From Strigops habroptila (lineage: Eukaryota > Chordata > Aves > Psittaciformes > Psittacidae), in contig NC_046358.1 in NCBI RefSeq assembly GCF_004027225.2, forward strand, positions 676,911-740,910: a stretch of 64,000 bases of DNA, given 5' to 3'. The translations under genes were made by a program, and so were the position numbers. Position 1 is the stretch's first letter. Each line of letters starts with the position of its first letter. Below the pieces are notes generated by a model. That model saw only the letters and a program-made list of their open reading frames with translations, was not told the origin of the DNA and ran no database searches. Of the stretch, positions 33,232 through 45,300 are shown in pieces.

Positions 33232-36190
33232 TTGTAGGAATTACTTCTAATATCTCTTTCTGACCGGAGGAGGGCTCGGGAATGTTCCCATTCCATCTGT
33301 AAACACAGAAATACAGATCTGGGGAGCCAGGGAAGAGACACAAAAAAGTGCATGTTACAAAATTCTCAACTAAAATAGATTTTACGTGTATTACGGCTTC
33401 CGTTTAAATTCTACCGACTGCATCTCTTCAGGTTCAAAAAATAGTTCCATATCTAATAGATTAAAAAAGCAGGAAATCTTTTCATTATGGATAAGACATT
33501 TCCATTCATTTACATGCTGTTCGCACAACAGCATAAGCAACCACATGAACCTTGACCAACACTCTCGGCCCAAAGCAGGGTCTAATAGGAGGAGAGGCAG
33601 GATTTGTGCCCTCCAGCCCCAGGGCAAGTACAAGTTCTCTTCTACGTGGAGAGGAGCCAGGACTCAGGTGGGACGAGGGGGAAGAGGGGCCAGGGTTGGA
33701 GCTGCAGTGGGATTCTGTGGTTCCAAGGCTAGTTTCAGCCCTGCCCTGCCTGTGCAGCATCGCTCAGGTGGGTTCTTGGAGCATCCTGCCCCTGAGGGCA
33801 CTTTTCCTAGAGGAAGGCGGCCGCAGGCACTTCCCTGCTTCAGGCGGGTGCCAGGGAGTCCCTCAGGAGTCAAGCGTGTGCATTTAGGGCTTCCATCACC
33901 TTGCACACCACTGCTGTGCACCACAGCCCCGGGGGTAGCTGCTCCGTCCCCTGATGACCCCTCATCCGCAATGGGCAGGAGCAGCTCTGCTCCTCCAGCA
34001 TCCTCCCACCCCAATCCCTCTCCCTGCAGCATCAGAGACCGTTTTCTCCACCACCTCCTTCCTTCCCCATGGCACTTCCACCCCAGAAGCGCTCCCGACT
34101 CGCATCCCAGCACAGCACCACCACATCCACAGCCCAACCGCCTCCTTCCAAGAGACCACCAGTGCCCAAGTTAATTGTTAAGGAGAAATCTGAGCAATTA
34201 CTTTGACACTAACAGTATCTTGAGGTATAAATGAGATAAGATGCTTCACCCGCCAATTCCTGCTTGCACACCAAGGAGCAAACCTCCTGGAGCTGGGTAT
34301 TGTCCCTTGGGCTTTGCAGGCAAGGATCAATGGGGCTTTTCCAGCATCTTCTGCAACACTGAGTGGGAATCATCCACCGATGGCCGGGAGGTGCCTGCCC
34401 TGCTTGCCCACCGTGTCACCTCCTCTCCAGTCATCGTCTTCTAGACACGTTCCCCTCTTTGGTATGTAGAGCAGATCTCTGGAGAACTCCTGGGTTAAAC
34501 CACTTCCATGTCATGGACTTGCTGTGGGGTTTTCTCTCCAGGCCCGGTGGGATGCAGTGGTCAGAGCCAACGAGCCCAGTGTGCTGCATCCATGAGGAGT
34601 CCAGGTAGTGCTGCTTCCACTGGCAGGACAGCATTAAAGCAGTATGAACACTTCACACGAGTTCAGGAGCCCCAGAAGGCTGGAAAGATGCAGATCCCTA
34701 CTTTCAATGAGTGACTCCAGGCAGCAGGAACATGGGCTGAGATGGTGTCAATCCTCCTTCTTCATGTTAGTGCAATCGAAACGCGGCCGCCCAGCTCGGT
34801 GCGAGTGACTCAGACTGTGACACTGTCCTTTGGTTTACTTTAGCATCGACTCCAACAGTTGGTGTGAAGATAAACCAAGGTCTATGTAGGACCTGTACAC
34901 GTAAGGCAAGAGGCAATATCTGTGGGGCTCGGGCTGCATGTGCCCATGTGAACCTTCACCAATGCTCAGTTCCTTTCGGGAGCCACAAAGCCACTTTGGT
35001 GAGCTTGCTCGGACACCAGGATGGGTTTGGAGGGGGAGAGCTCCAAGGCAGCGCTCCTGATGGCTTCCCAGGACACCCAGGGCAGGACAGTCACTGAGGG
35101 GAGCAGGTGATGTTGAAAAAAGCCAAGAACACACAAGGAAAGGGTTTGTCATTTCCCCTCCAGCTGCTTCACACCGGAACCACGTGGGGTTAAACTGGAA
35201 CTGAAAATGATGTTACAGGGAAACAAACTGGGAAGAGAGAGTAAACCCACTTCTAGCACTGTAGCCCCTGGAGGAAGAGCAACAGTTGGAAGGGAACACG
35301 GTTCTCACCAGCAGATCCCACTCTGTGAGCTCCCAGCTTCAGAGCTGGCTTTATGGGGCAGGAGGTCCTCCTGGATGAGGTTGGGCACCCTGACAGGGGT
35401 GCAGCTCTCTGTAACACCGCTCTGGGATGTGAAGCCTCTGATCCTGCAGCTCCCTCTGCTCTGCCATGGGGCAGGTCTCCAAGCCTGGCTGCCAGGCCCC
35501 AGTCCAGGCGGTGAAAGACAGAACAGGGAGACGAGGGAGGAGAAAGACGAGGGAAAACAGGGTCATCTCTTCCTCTGATGGAGCAAAACTCATTCAAGCA
35601 TGACACAAGGCCACTGCATCCAGGCAGCTCCCAAAGCAACGGCTGTATTTTGAAGCAGCTCTCACCCACTGGGAATCCTCACAGCAGGACAAAGGGGACT
35701 CTCCTGTGCTCTGCCAAGGTCTCAGTCCTCCCACTTCACGTCAGGGCACTGAAACACAGAGCTGTCACAGCTTGACTTGTCCAACGCACCACAGCATCCC
35801 TCCTGCACCTCTCCACCGATCCCACCAGCGATGGCTCTGCATTCAGTTACTGGCTTTCATCCCCTGCAAACCCCTCCCAATATATGCATCTCTAGATACA
35901 TATATAGATATAGATTTACATATGCAAGTACCTATATCTATATACATATATTTATTTTATACGTATATATTCATTTATGCTTTTAATGAAGTGCTGTGCT
36001 TTCAACTGCTGCCTTCCTCCTCAGGGATCCGCTCCTGCACACGCGTCTCAGTCCGAGGAACGAGCGCTGGGCGCTCTCGTCTGCAAGCAGCACAAGGGAG
36101 GGCATCAGGAGCACTCGGATATCCCGGATCATCCGCCTGGGCCGGCATTCCGGGGCTGCTCCTCCTGCCCGCGCTCCAATGGGGAACGTG
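33232..36190 (-). other. BAHD1: Probable 3'UTR of BAHD1
   Basis: About 2.96 kb after the stop codon with no repeat insertion, unlike the flanking DNA where CR1 is dense. This fits selection on a transcribed UTR; mammalian BAHD1 also has a 3'UTR of more than 1.5 kb. The 262-codon plus-strand frame at 33386-34174 inside it is Pro/Ser-rich, shows no domain, and is not accepted as a gene. An AT-rich TATA-type tract lies at 35880-35985. Confidence 0.45.
35880..35985. repeat. AT-rich simple-sequence tract (TATA/ATAG type)
   Basis: Alternating TATATA, GATATAG and CATATA steps without a fixed period. Confidence 0.8.
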
Positions 36191-36380
36191 CTACTGCGGG
36201 TTCTTCAGGATGCGCCCGTGTCTGAAGTCGTAGACGTGACGGCAGAGGAACACCAGCTCGGGGTCGGTGTCCTCGGGCACCTTGCGGTGCAGGGGGGTGG
36301 AATACTCCTCCGAGGGAGGGACCATGATGGTTTTCCTGCCCGGGATCCCTTCGACTCGACGCTTTGCCAAGGCACAAAAT
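36191..36380 (-). CDS. BAHD1: BAHD1 coding exon 6, terminal (residues 776-838 and stop)
   Basis: 190 bases. Acceptor ACGTTGCAG|ATTTTG, stop TAG at 36191-36193. Encodes the end of the BAH domain ([20 protein letters not shown]). The polypyrimidine tract is weak, but a CGCTAACT branch-point-like motif lies about 27 bases upstream of the acceptor. A CR1 tail begins about 42 bases from the acceptor. Confidence 0.96.
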
Positions 36381-39300
36381 CTGCAACGTAATTACAGCAA
36401 AGAGTTAGCGCCAACCCGCCACATAAAATCCCAGACTGGTTTGAGTCGGAAGGGACCTTAAAGCTCATCCAGCTCCAATCCCCTGCCACAGGCAGGGACA
36501 CCTTCCGCTAGAGCAGGTTGCTCCAAGCCCCTGTGTCCAACCTGGCCTTGAACACTGCCAGGGATGGGGCAGCCACAGCTTCTCTGGGCACCCTGTGCCA
36601 GCGCCTCAGCACCCTCACAGGGAAGAGCTTCTGCCTCAGAGCTCATCTCAATCTCCCCTCTGGCAGGTTAAAGCCATTCCCCTTGGCCTGTCCCTCCAGG
36701 CCCTTGTCCAAAGCCCCTCTCCAGGTTTCCTGGAGCCCCTTCAGGCACTGGAGCTGCTCTAAGGTCTCCCCTTCAGGAGCCTTCTCTTCTCCAGGCTGCC
36801 CCAGCCCAGCTCTCTCAGCCTGGCTCCAGAGCAGAGCTGCTCCAGCCCTCGCAGCAGCTCCGGGGCCTCCTCTGGCCTCACTCCAGCAGCTCCACGTCCC
36901 TCTTGTGCTGTTGCCCCAGAGCTGGATCAGGACTGCAGGGGGGGTCTCCCCAGAGCGCAGCAGAGGGGAAGAATCCCCTCCCTCAACCTGCTGCTCATGC
37001 AGGTATATAGGATACATGAGGAGATATATGGGATGATTTCTTGCCTTGCTTAATTTTTAACTCCCAAGTTATGGTTTTCCTGCACTGTCCTCCACTGATG
37101 TCCCAAGGTCATATAAGTAAACACGTTTGTGAGCTCCTTAAAGCATATATTCAAAACCTGTGTAGATGAGGCCCTCAGTGCCATGGGTTAGTGGTGGCCT
37201 TGGCAGTGCTGGGCAACAGTTGGACTTGATGGTCTTGAAGGTCTTTTCCAACCTGGCTGATTCTAAGATTCTGTATTACCCAAACCAGACATAGAATGAC
37301 TCCAGAGTGGAAACAACACTCACAGGCTGCAGTAACCAACTTGTACATAGAGTGTAATTCACCCAGCTCCAGCTTGACCAAAGTCTAAAGGACTGGGACA
37401 GTTCTTCTGGGTGATGGGAAGGGAAAGACTGGCAAGAGCTGGAGGCAGATGAAGATCCCAGCACAGCAGCAAGTGAAGAGCACCACCTACCTGCAGTACT
37501 CTGCGAAGGTCAGCACGTAGCACTTCTCCTCGATGCAGGCAACACTGTTCTCGTCCTGATGCCGGGATGCGAAGATCTCATTCTGCAAGAGAAGGAAGGA
37601 AGAGGTCACCCAGGAGCCCACATCTTCACCCATCACCCTAAGGGGGAGTCTATCAAAGCATGTCCCTAGCAGAGGCTCCTTAGAGTCGGTATTGCACATA
37701 ATGCAGACACCCCTCCAGGTGTTTCTGGACCTATTTACAGCGTGCACCAGAATTTATTCCACCAACAGGTTAGATCTTAGGCAGAAGCTGTTCCCTGTGA
37801 GGGTGCTGAGGCGCTGGCACAGGGTGCCCAGAGAAGCTGTGGCTGCCCCATCCCTGGCAGTGTTCAAGGCCAGGTTGGACACAGGGGCTTGGAGCAACCT
37901 GCTCTAGTGGAAGGTGTCCCTGCCCGTGGCAGGGGGTTGGAATCAGGTGATCTTAAGGTCCTTAATAACCCAAACCAGTCTGGGATTCTATGCCATGCTT
38001 CATGAGAGAAACTGGAACACCACACCTTGCTCTGCACGTTGGGGTTTTGGGCTACTCCTTCAGTCAGAACTACCTGAGTCATCTCTACCAAGCCCATCCC
38101 CGCTGCTCAGCCCAAGCCCTGCACTCGCAGTTGAAGTCTTGTGTAACAAGGCAGCTGTGCAAAAACTTGGCTCAGTTCCTCCTGGCCAGACTTCCAGTGT
38201 TCCCTGCACTGAAGTGCAACTGGATACAGTCACGCTTCATTGATGGAGCGGGAAACTATCAGGTACCACGTTCTGGTTTCAAAACCCAGCTGTGCCCTGC
38301 ATCCAGGCAGGTCCCACATCCCCAGCTCTCATCCCCTTATTTAAGAAAGCAAAACAACGAAGAAGGCACCAAGTATGTGATGGGCTGAAAGCAGCAGTCA
38401 CTTCTCCATTCCCAGTTTAAACCCAGCTTGTTCTGTCACCCCATGCAAAGCAGAGCAAGGTGTGAGGCCATAATGATTCACAAGGGTTTCCTTTCAGAAA
38501 GCAAGCTATTAAACTGGCACAACAGCCCCGAGTCAGTCTTTAATTCTCATCATAAATCTGGACAGGGGAGGATGATGCAGCCACGGTTCTGCACAACACA
38601 AACAAGTGCTTGAGTTTAAGCAGCAGATTAAGGGATTTATGATAAAAGGCAGCATGAGATATGGGCACTCCAGCGTCCTGGGGTTGCAGCAGGAGCTTTC
38701 ACACTGAGCTCTGCATGGCTGGGGGAATGAGAATATCCTTTTTGGAGAGTGGCGGATCTTCACTCAGTATAAACTCACTCTTCCTCACTTCCAAGGTCAC
38801 AGTCGAAACAAGTTTTCACTTAACAGACAGCATTCTATCAGATTGAAGGGGGAAACAATAAAACTTAAGAGGTGGCCATGTGAAGAAGGCAACAGCTTCT
38901 GCTATAGCCCAGGCTTTCTAACCCTTGACCATAAATTGAGGGAAAGCCCACCTATAGGACACCACTGCTCAACACATAGAAAGTTTTGTGTTGGAAGGGA
39001 GCTTAAAGCTCCTCCAGTTCCAACCCCCTGCCATGGGCAGGGACACCTTCCACTAGAGCAGGTTGCTCCAAGCCCCTGTGTCCAACGTGGCCTTGAACAC
39101 TGCCAGGGATGGGGCAGCCACAGCTTCTCTGGGCACCCTGTGCCAGCGCCTCAGCACCCTCATAGTGAGGAATATCTGGCAACAGCTGCCTCCCAGCCAA
39201 GCGACAGCTCCATTCACTCAAACCAGCAGCTCAGCCCCGAGTTTGAGCCCAGCCAGACGTGCAGGGAGACACTTGGGCTGATCCCCTCTTCCCACAGCAG

Positions 39301-42300
39301 CACAGAGGCAATGGATGCTCTCACCTCCAGTGTCACGTCGGGATATCTCACCTGGTGCATACTGGGGTTGCGGCCCCCCTGCGTGTGCTCTGGTCTGTAG
39401 TACCACAGGAGGCTCATCATCAGCTCCCCTGCAAGAAGATACATTAAAACATGTCAAACCTCAGTTTTCACAGTGTTTTCCCACTAATACTCAGCCTCTT
39501 CCTCCTGCTCCATCCTTTTCATTCCCATCATGCTCACAGAAAAGCAGCTGTGCAGTGATAAATATTTCATGCTGAACTAGAGGTGTCCTTTTGTTACAGC
39601 AAGAGGCTGGATGAAGTCGTCACATTGCTATTCTCTTACACCTTCACCCCTTCTGCGTGTGTTGCATTGTCACAAAGAGGTCAGGGAGGCACAAAAATAG
39701 AACAGAATACAAAAATCCAATCTTTCCATCTGAAAGAAGTATCCACTTGGACACAAGCTGGAAGAGATGCTCATCCACAGCTCGGTACCTGCAGCATGAA
39801 CTCCAGGTTAATGCCAGAATTGCTGCTGCAGGGTGATGTGACCAAGATGGGCCTCACCACACACTGATCACTTTTACACATAACTTTATTTCTCTTTTAA
39901 GCCAGACCTGTGCTTTACAACATCTGGCACAGCTTCCTTGGCTCAAGTATCGCTACTCAGACCCGGGACCGTAACATCAAACCCACACTGCTCCAATCAC
40001 CACCTCTACTCAGGTCCCATCACGAGCTTCTGCAGACAAGCCCATGCTCCACACCAGCTCCCAGCCCAGATGTTGGGGAGAGCATCTGAGTAAACAGCAG
40101 CAGCTCCCGAGGTGTCTGTTGCAATGAAATAATAAAGGAGATCATTGCTAAGAGGGGCACTTGGCAGCTATTCCGTGCTCTCAGGACCAGGAAGATTTTG
40201 ATTACCAGTCCCAGGCTTGTGATTAAAGAGCATTTCAGTTCCTGGAACAACCTGAACGAAAGCCATGGAGCTAATCTCTCCCTCTTCATCACCCGGGCTG
40301 GCAGCAGTGGAGCTCCCCTAACACACCTGCAGCATTCCCAAGATCCATCGCTCCCCTGCTTCCACTTCACCCTCAGCAGTTAAGCACAGACACAGCGGAT
40401 ACTCTGGCACGGTACCTGTCTTGGGGTCTTCCCACAGTGCCGATATCTTCGCCACGTAGGGCATGGATTTCTTGCGGGGTCCTGACTTCAAGAGGACAGT
40501 GTCTCGCACCCGGATGATCTCCCCGTCTCTCTCCACAGCCTGGTAGCTCTTGCGAACAGCCGGCTCTGGTTCATTCTGTACCATAAGAACACAAAACCAA
40601 AGCAACCTGAGTGCACAGGCAGAGTTAGTTTGTTGTCTGCTACCCCAATCTGAGACTCCTTTGGTCCTGCTGCTAATTCAACGCTTGCCTAAGCCTACTC
40701 AGAGTGAAGTGCTTCCACTCCAACAGACCTCCAAGAGAAGCCATGAAGTGTAAGACCACTTGTGACATCTCTATTCACACCAGGTTGGTTTATAACAACG
40801 AAGAGCATAGAATCCCAGACTGGTTTGGGTTGGAAAGGACCTTAAAGCTGATCCAGCTCCAACCCCCTGCCACGGGCAGGGACACCTTCCACTAGAGCAG
40901 GTTGCTCCAAGCCCCTGTGTCCAACCTGGCCTTGAACACTGCCAGGGATGGGGCAGCCACAGCTTCTCTGGGCACCCTGTGCCAACGCCTCAGCACCCTC
41001 ACAGGGAAGAGCTTCTGCCTTATAGCTAACCTGAACTTCTCCTGTTTCAATTTAAACCCATCTCCCCTTTTAGGTCAAAGGAGTCACTTTTTCCACAGGC
41101 AGGGCACTCACAGGTAAAGCAAGTTCCCTGAGGAGCAGCACCCAAGTGCTCACAGGTCACACATGGCAGTGGTTTCAAACGAAGCAGCACACATCTATTT
41201 CTCCTACGCGGTGCTGGCAGTGAGGAGCAGCTCACCAGTGGCACAGCACGTCTCACAAAGCAGGGATTTATGGAATTAATACCTTTATTTCACATAAAAC
41301 CCTATTCTGCATGCAAAAACCAACCTGGGGAAAGATCACCCTTTCACCTGCGTGTAGGTGTGCATTTCTGTCACACTCAAAGGCACAGAAAACAAGATGT
41401 ATTTTGGATAATATGCATTTCTCTGATACAAATGTTGTAATAAAACATGGAATGTCTCACATGAACAGGGAGGCCGTGGCATAAAGCTTTCCTTAGCAAG
41501 TTTGCCAACATCTCCTTCATACCCTCTAACATCACGAAACAACCACTTTTTGGACAATAAACTAGGGGATTTATGTTACTTTAGCTCTAAAACTCCTTTG
41601 GGAATGCCTGAGCAGGATGGGTTTAACCTCTTGCCGCAGCACCCAGTCAAAATCGGAAGCCTTAAGTGCCAGGACTTCAGGAGATTAAGGGTGTGCTGCT
41701 CCTTTTCAAGTGTCAAAGTCTGAGTGACGGATGCAAGAGGCCCGTCTCTGGCTTCCACGAGCTTCATTCTTGCACAGCCCATGGTGCCCATATGCAGCCC
41801 GAAGAGCTGAAGCTGTAAAACCTGTCCTGGATGATGCTCTCAGCAGCTCAAGGTTATACCCCTGCACCCAGCAGCACAGACGTATCTGCCTGGACCTTAC
41901 TGCACGGTCAATGCCTTGTCCCACCTCCCCAGACAGCACGTGGGTCCAGGTCTCCAGTCCACAGCTCTTATGTTTTAATAACACGATGGATATTAACTTC
42001 TTCCTCAATTGAAGTGGACTTTGCTGTAGTTAATTCAATTTCCTGGCAGGAAATCTCTCATCTTGCAGGAGCCAGTGTCTGCCCCCAAACACAACGAATG
42101 GGGAAGTACAGACAAGGAGTCCTCGAAGGAGTGACCATTGAAGGCCATGCCACCACGTAAGTTATAAGAAAGGAGATACTGGGTGCTCCATCTGGGAGCC
42201 AGGATACTGCCTCTGTGCTCTCTGGGAAATCCCTGCTGGGCTACAGACACCATCAGTGAGAACCACCTTACAAGGGCTGCCTTTAGACAACCGCTCCTTA

Positions 42301-45300
42301 TTGTGCAGCTAAAACACCCCTCATCTTCCCAGACAGGTTTGCCCTAATCCCAGGGGAAGAAGCTGCAGGACAACCGCTCCGTAGGATGGACTCACACATG
42401 CCACACGTGCCACCCTTGCAAATGCCAAAGCCAGAAGTATTCATCATCATGGCTTTTGAGCTGATGCGAGCACAGGAGCAGCAGGTTCTGCTCCCTTCCC
42501 AAACTGCCTGTCCAGCTCTGCGAGGTAATACCAGGGCATGAAAGAAAAACAAGACCAGCAGCAGCTCGGCCTCAAAGCCCAGCCACAAGGCACTATTTGC
42601 TGCTTTGATTTGTAATTTGCCTCCAAGAGGTTCTAAATGGCATCGAGTGACCATCTCCACCTTAAAGCAAGGCCCAAAACACTCTCAAGTCTTCATGAAG
42701 ATCATAGAATCCCAGAGTGGTTTATGCTGGAAGGGACCTTAAAGTTCATCCAGCTCCAACCCCCTGCCCCGGGCAGGGACACCTTCCACTAGAGCAGGTT
42801 GCTCCAAGCCCCTGTGTCCAACCTGGCCTTGAACACTGCCAGGGATGGGGCAGCCACAGCTTCTCTGGGCACCCTGTGCCAGCGCCTCAGCACCCTCACA
42901 GGGAAGAGCTTCTGCCTCAGAGCTCATCTCAGTCTCCCCTCTGGCAGGTTAAAGCCATTCCCCTTGGCCTGTCCCTACAGGCCCTTGTCCAAAGCCCCTC
43001 TCCAGGCTTCCTGTAGGCACAAATGGGTACAGCTGCACACACACAGACCCCAGCACTCCACAGCCACCTACCACCACATAGACAGCCTTCTCACAGGCTG
43101 TGCCCACGGGAATCCAGCCGTTGGTAGCTCTCCTCCTGCTGATGCGCTGCTGCTTTGGGTGGGAATGGCCTCCTGCTGCTTTGCTGTCCGAGGCGTGGAG
43201 ACAGCCCGTGGTATTCCGGAGCCCGGATTTGGAGCCGCTGGGAGGCTTTGAGCTCTGTGGACATTCTCGGGCCATGGTCTGAGGGTCAGAGTTAGGGGTC
43301 TGCAGATGAGGAACGGGTTCTGCAGCTGGTGGCACGCTGGGTACAGGACATCCTGAGAGCGGGTGGGCAGGTGACGCGGGGTGCCCTGCCACAGGGATTG
43401 TGAGGTTCAGCTGGTCCAGAGACTTGCAGCCTTCTGACAGAAGGGAAGAAAAGAGACATGGACCTCATCTGAAATACAGGACAACTACACAGTCAAGAGC
43501 ATCCCAGACTGCCACTGCTTTCACCTGAAATTCAAAGAATCCCAGACTGGTTTGTGTTGGAAGGGACCTTAAAGCTCCTCCAGCTCCAACCCCCTGCCAC
43601 GGGCAGGGACACCTTCCACTAGAGCAGGTTGCTCCAAGCCCCTGTGTCCAACCTGGCCTTGAACACTGCCAGGGATGGGGCAGCCACAGCTTCTCTGGGC
43701 ACCCTGTGCCAGCGCCTCAGCACCCTCACAGGGAAGAGCTTCTGCCTCAGAGCTCATCTCAGTCTCCCCTCTGGCAGGTTAAAGCCATTCCCCTTGTCCT
43801 GTCCCTACAGGCCTTTCTCCAAAGCCCCTCTCCAGGTTTCCTGCAGCCCCTTTAGGCTCTGGAGCTGCTCTAAGGTCTTCCCTTAAGGAGCCTTCTCTTC
43901 TCCAGGCTGAACCGCTCCAGCCCTCGCAGCACCATTCCCTTTATTGCACCGTAGCAGTAAAGACTCTTCACATTGTAACTTCGTTTTGCACTGTCACTGG
44001 ATTCTAATAGTAAAGACATTCCTAAGCCTGTGCTGCTCCAGTGTGTCTGTGATGACACTGCAACAAACCCATCTGAAATGGCCCACGTCACACCAGCCAG
44101 TAGCACACATCAGGTTGGCCTGTGCCCAAAGCAGTTCCAGCTTGTCAATATACATAAAAGAACTAAAAGGCTTATCAAAACGATGGGAAGGATTAAACTA
44201 CACTGGAGGAAGACACCAGCTCCTTTCAAAAAGCCAAATTCCAACCACGGAAAAGGGATATTCTCCAAATTAACTCCAGAAACATGAAACAATTGGGAAC
44301 AAACCTAGGTAAGATGATGCACGCTGCTGCCTTCAGCAAAACCAGGTCCCTGCAGCAGCCTCATTCACACAACAGGTTGGTCCATTGGCTGACTCCACCT
44401 CTCAGAAGCACAAGAACACCTCACACTGCTCCAGGAGTCACAAAACCAGCCCTCAACCCAGGCCAAGGCATCCAGCACAAGAGGAGGATTTGAATTACCT
44501 TCTGTCAGCAGGAAGGAAGCTCCCAGGCCAGTATAAAACGCTCTATTTCCCAACCCTGAAAGCTCTTTGGGGTGACCAAAAGGGCAGCTTCGGGCAACCC
44601 CCAGGAGATGCCTCCAGACCGGAGCATGTCCCAGCAGACCTGTGGGAGTGCACTGCCATGGAGCTGCTGAAACATCTGGAAGTGAGAACCCAGCTGAGGT
44701 CACCAGGCTCCAGCTGAATAACTGCTGGGATCCCCTCGGAACAGCAGGGGATCGTTGCCTCCTGGCTCCCACTTGACCCTTCCTAAGAGAGCTACAACAA
44801 AGCTGCTGCTGAACCACGAGTGTGAGGACTGGTACAGACAACCCCAGGCTCTGCTGAGCACCAGCAGCAAATACTGCAGTAACTCCCCCAGCGAGCAGAG
44901 ACATCAGGATGTGAGCTCAGGTGTCCTGCCCGGACTCAGACCCACAGAGCAGTGAATCACCTCTTCAGGGCTTGGCTTACAAAAGCACTTTTCAAGTTTG
45001 AGCTAAAGCAGGGCAAAGCTTCACAATAACATGTACTGAAGTTGAGGGCAGCAGCACAGAGCCTGGGACTGCTTCCTTGGCTGCACAGACTTGCAGCCCC
45101 TCTATCAGTAGGGAGGCAGCATCTCCCCAGGCCTGTCCCATCTTATCCCACCACCCTGCTTTCAAACTGCATGGTGCAAAATATCCAACAGCCTCATCCT
45201 TTGATCTGTACCAGACAGTGATAGTTCCATATGAACCTCATAGAATCACAGACTGGTTTGAGTTATTAAGGACCTTAAACTCATCCAGCTCCAACCCCCT

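Noticed and set aside
33386-34174. 262-codon plus-strand frame in the BAHD1 3' region
   Set aside because: Pro/Ser/His-rich, no recognisable domain, overlapped by equally long frames on the other strand, and lies in probable BAHD1 3'UTR.
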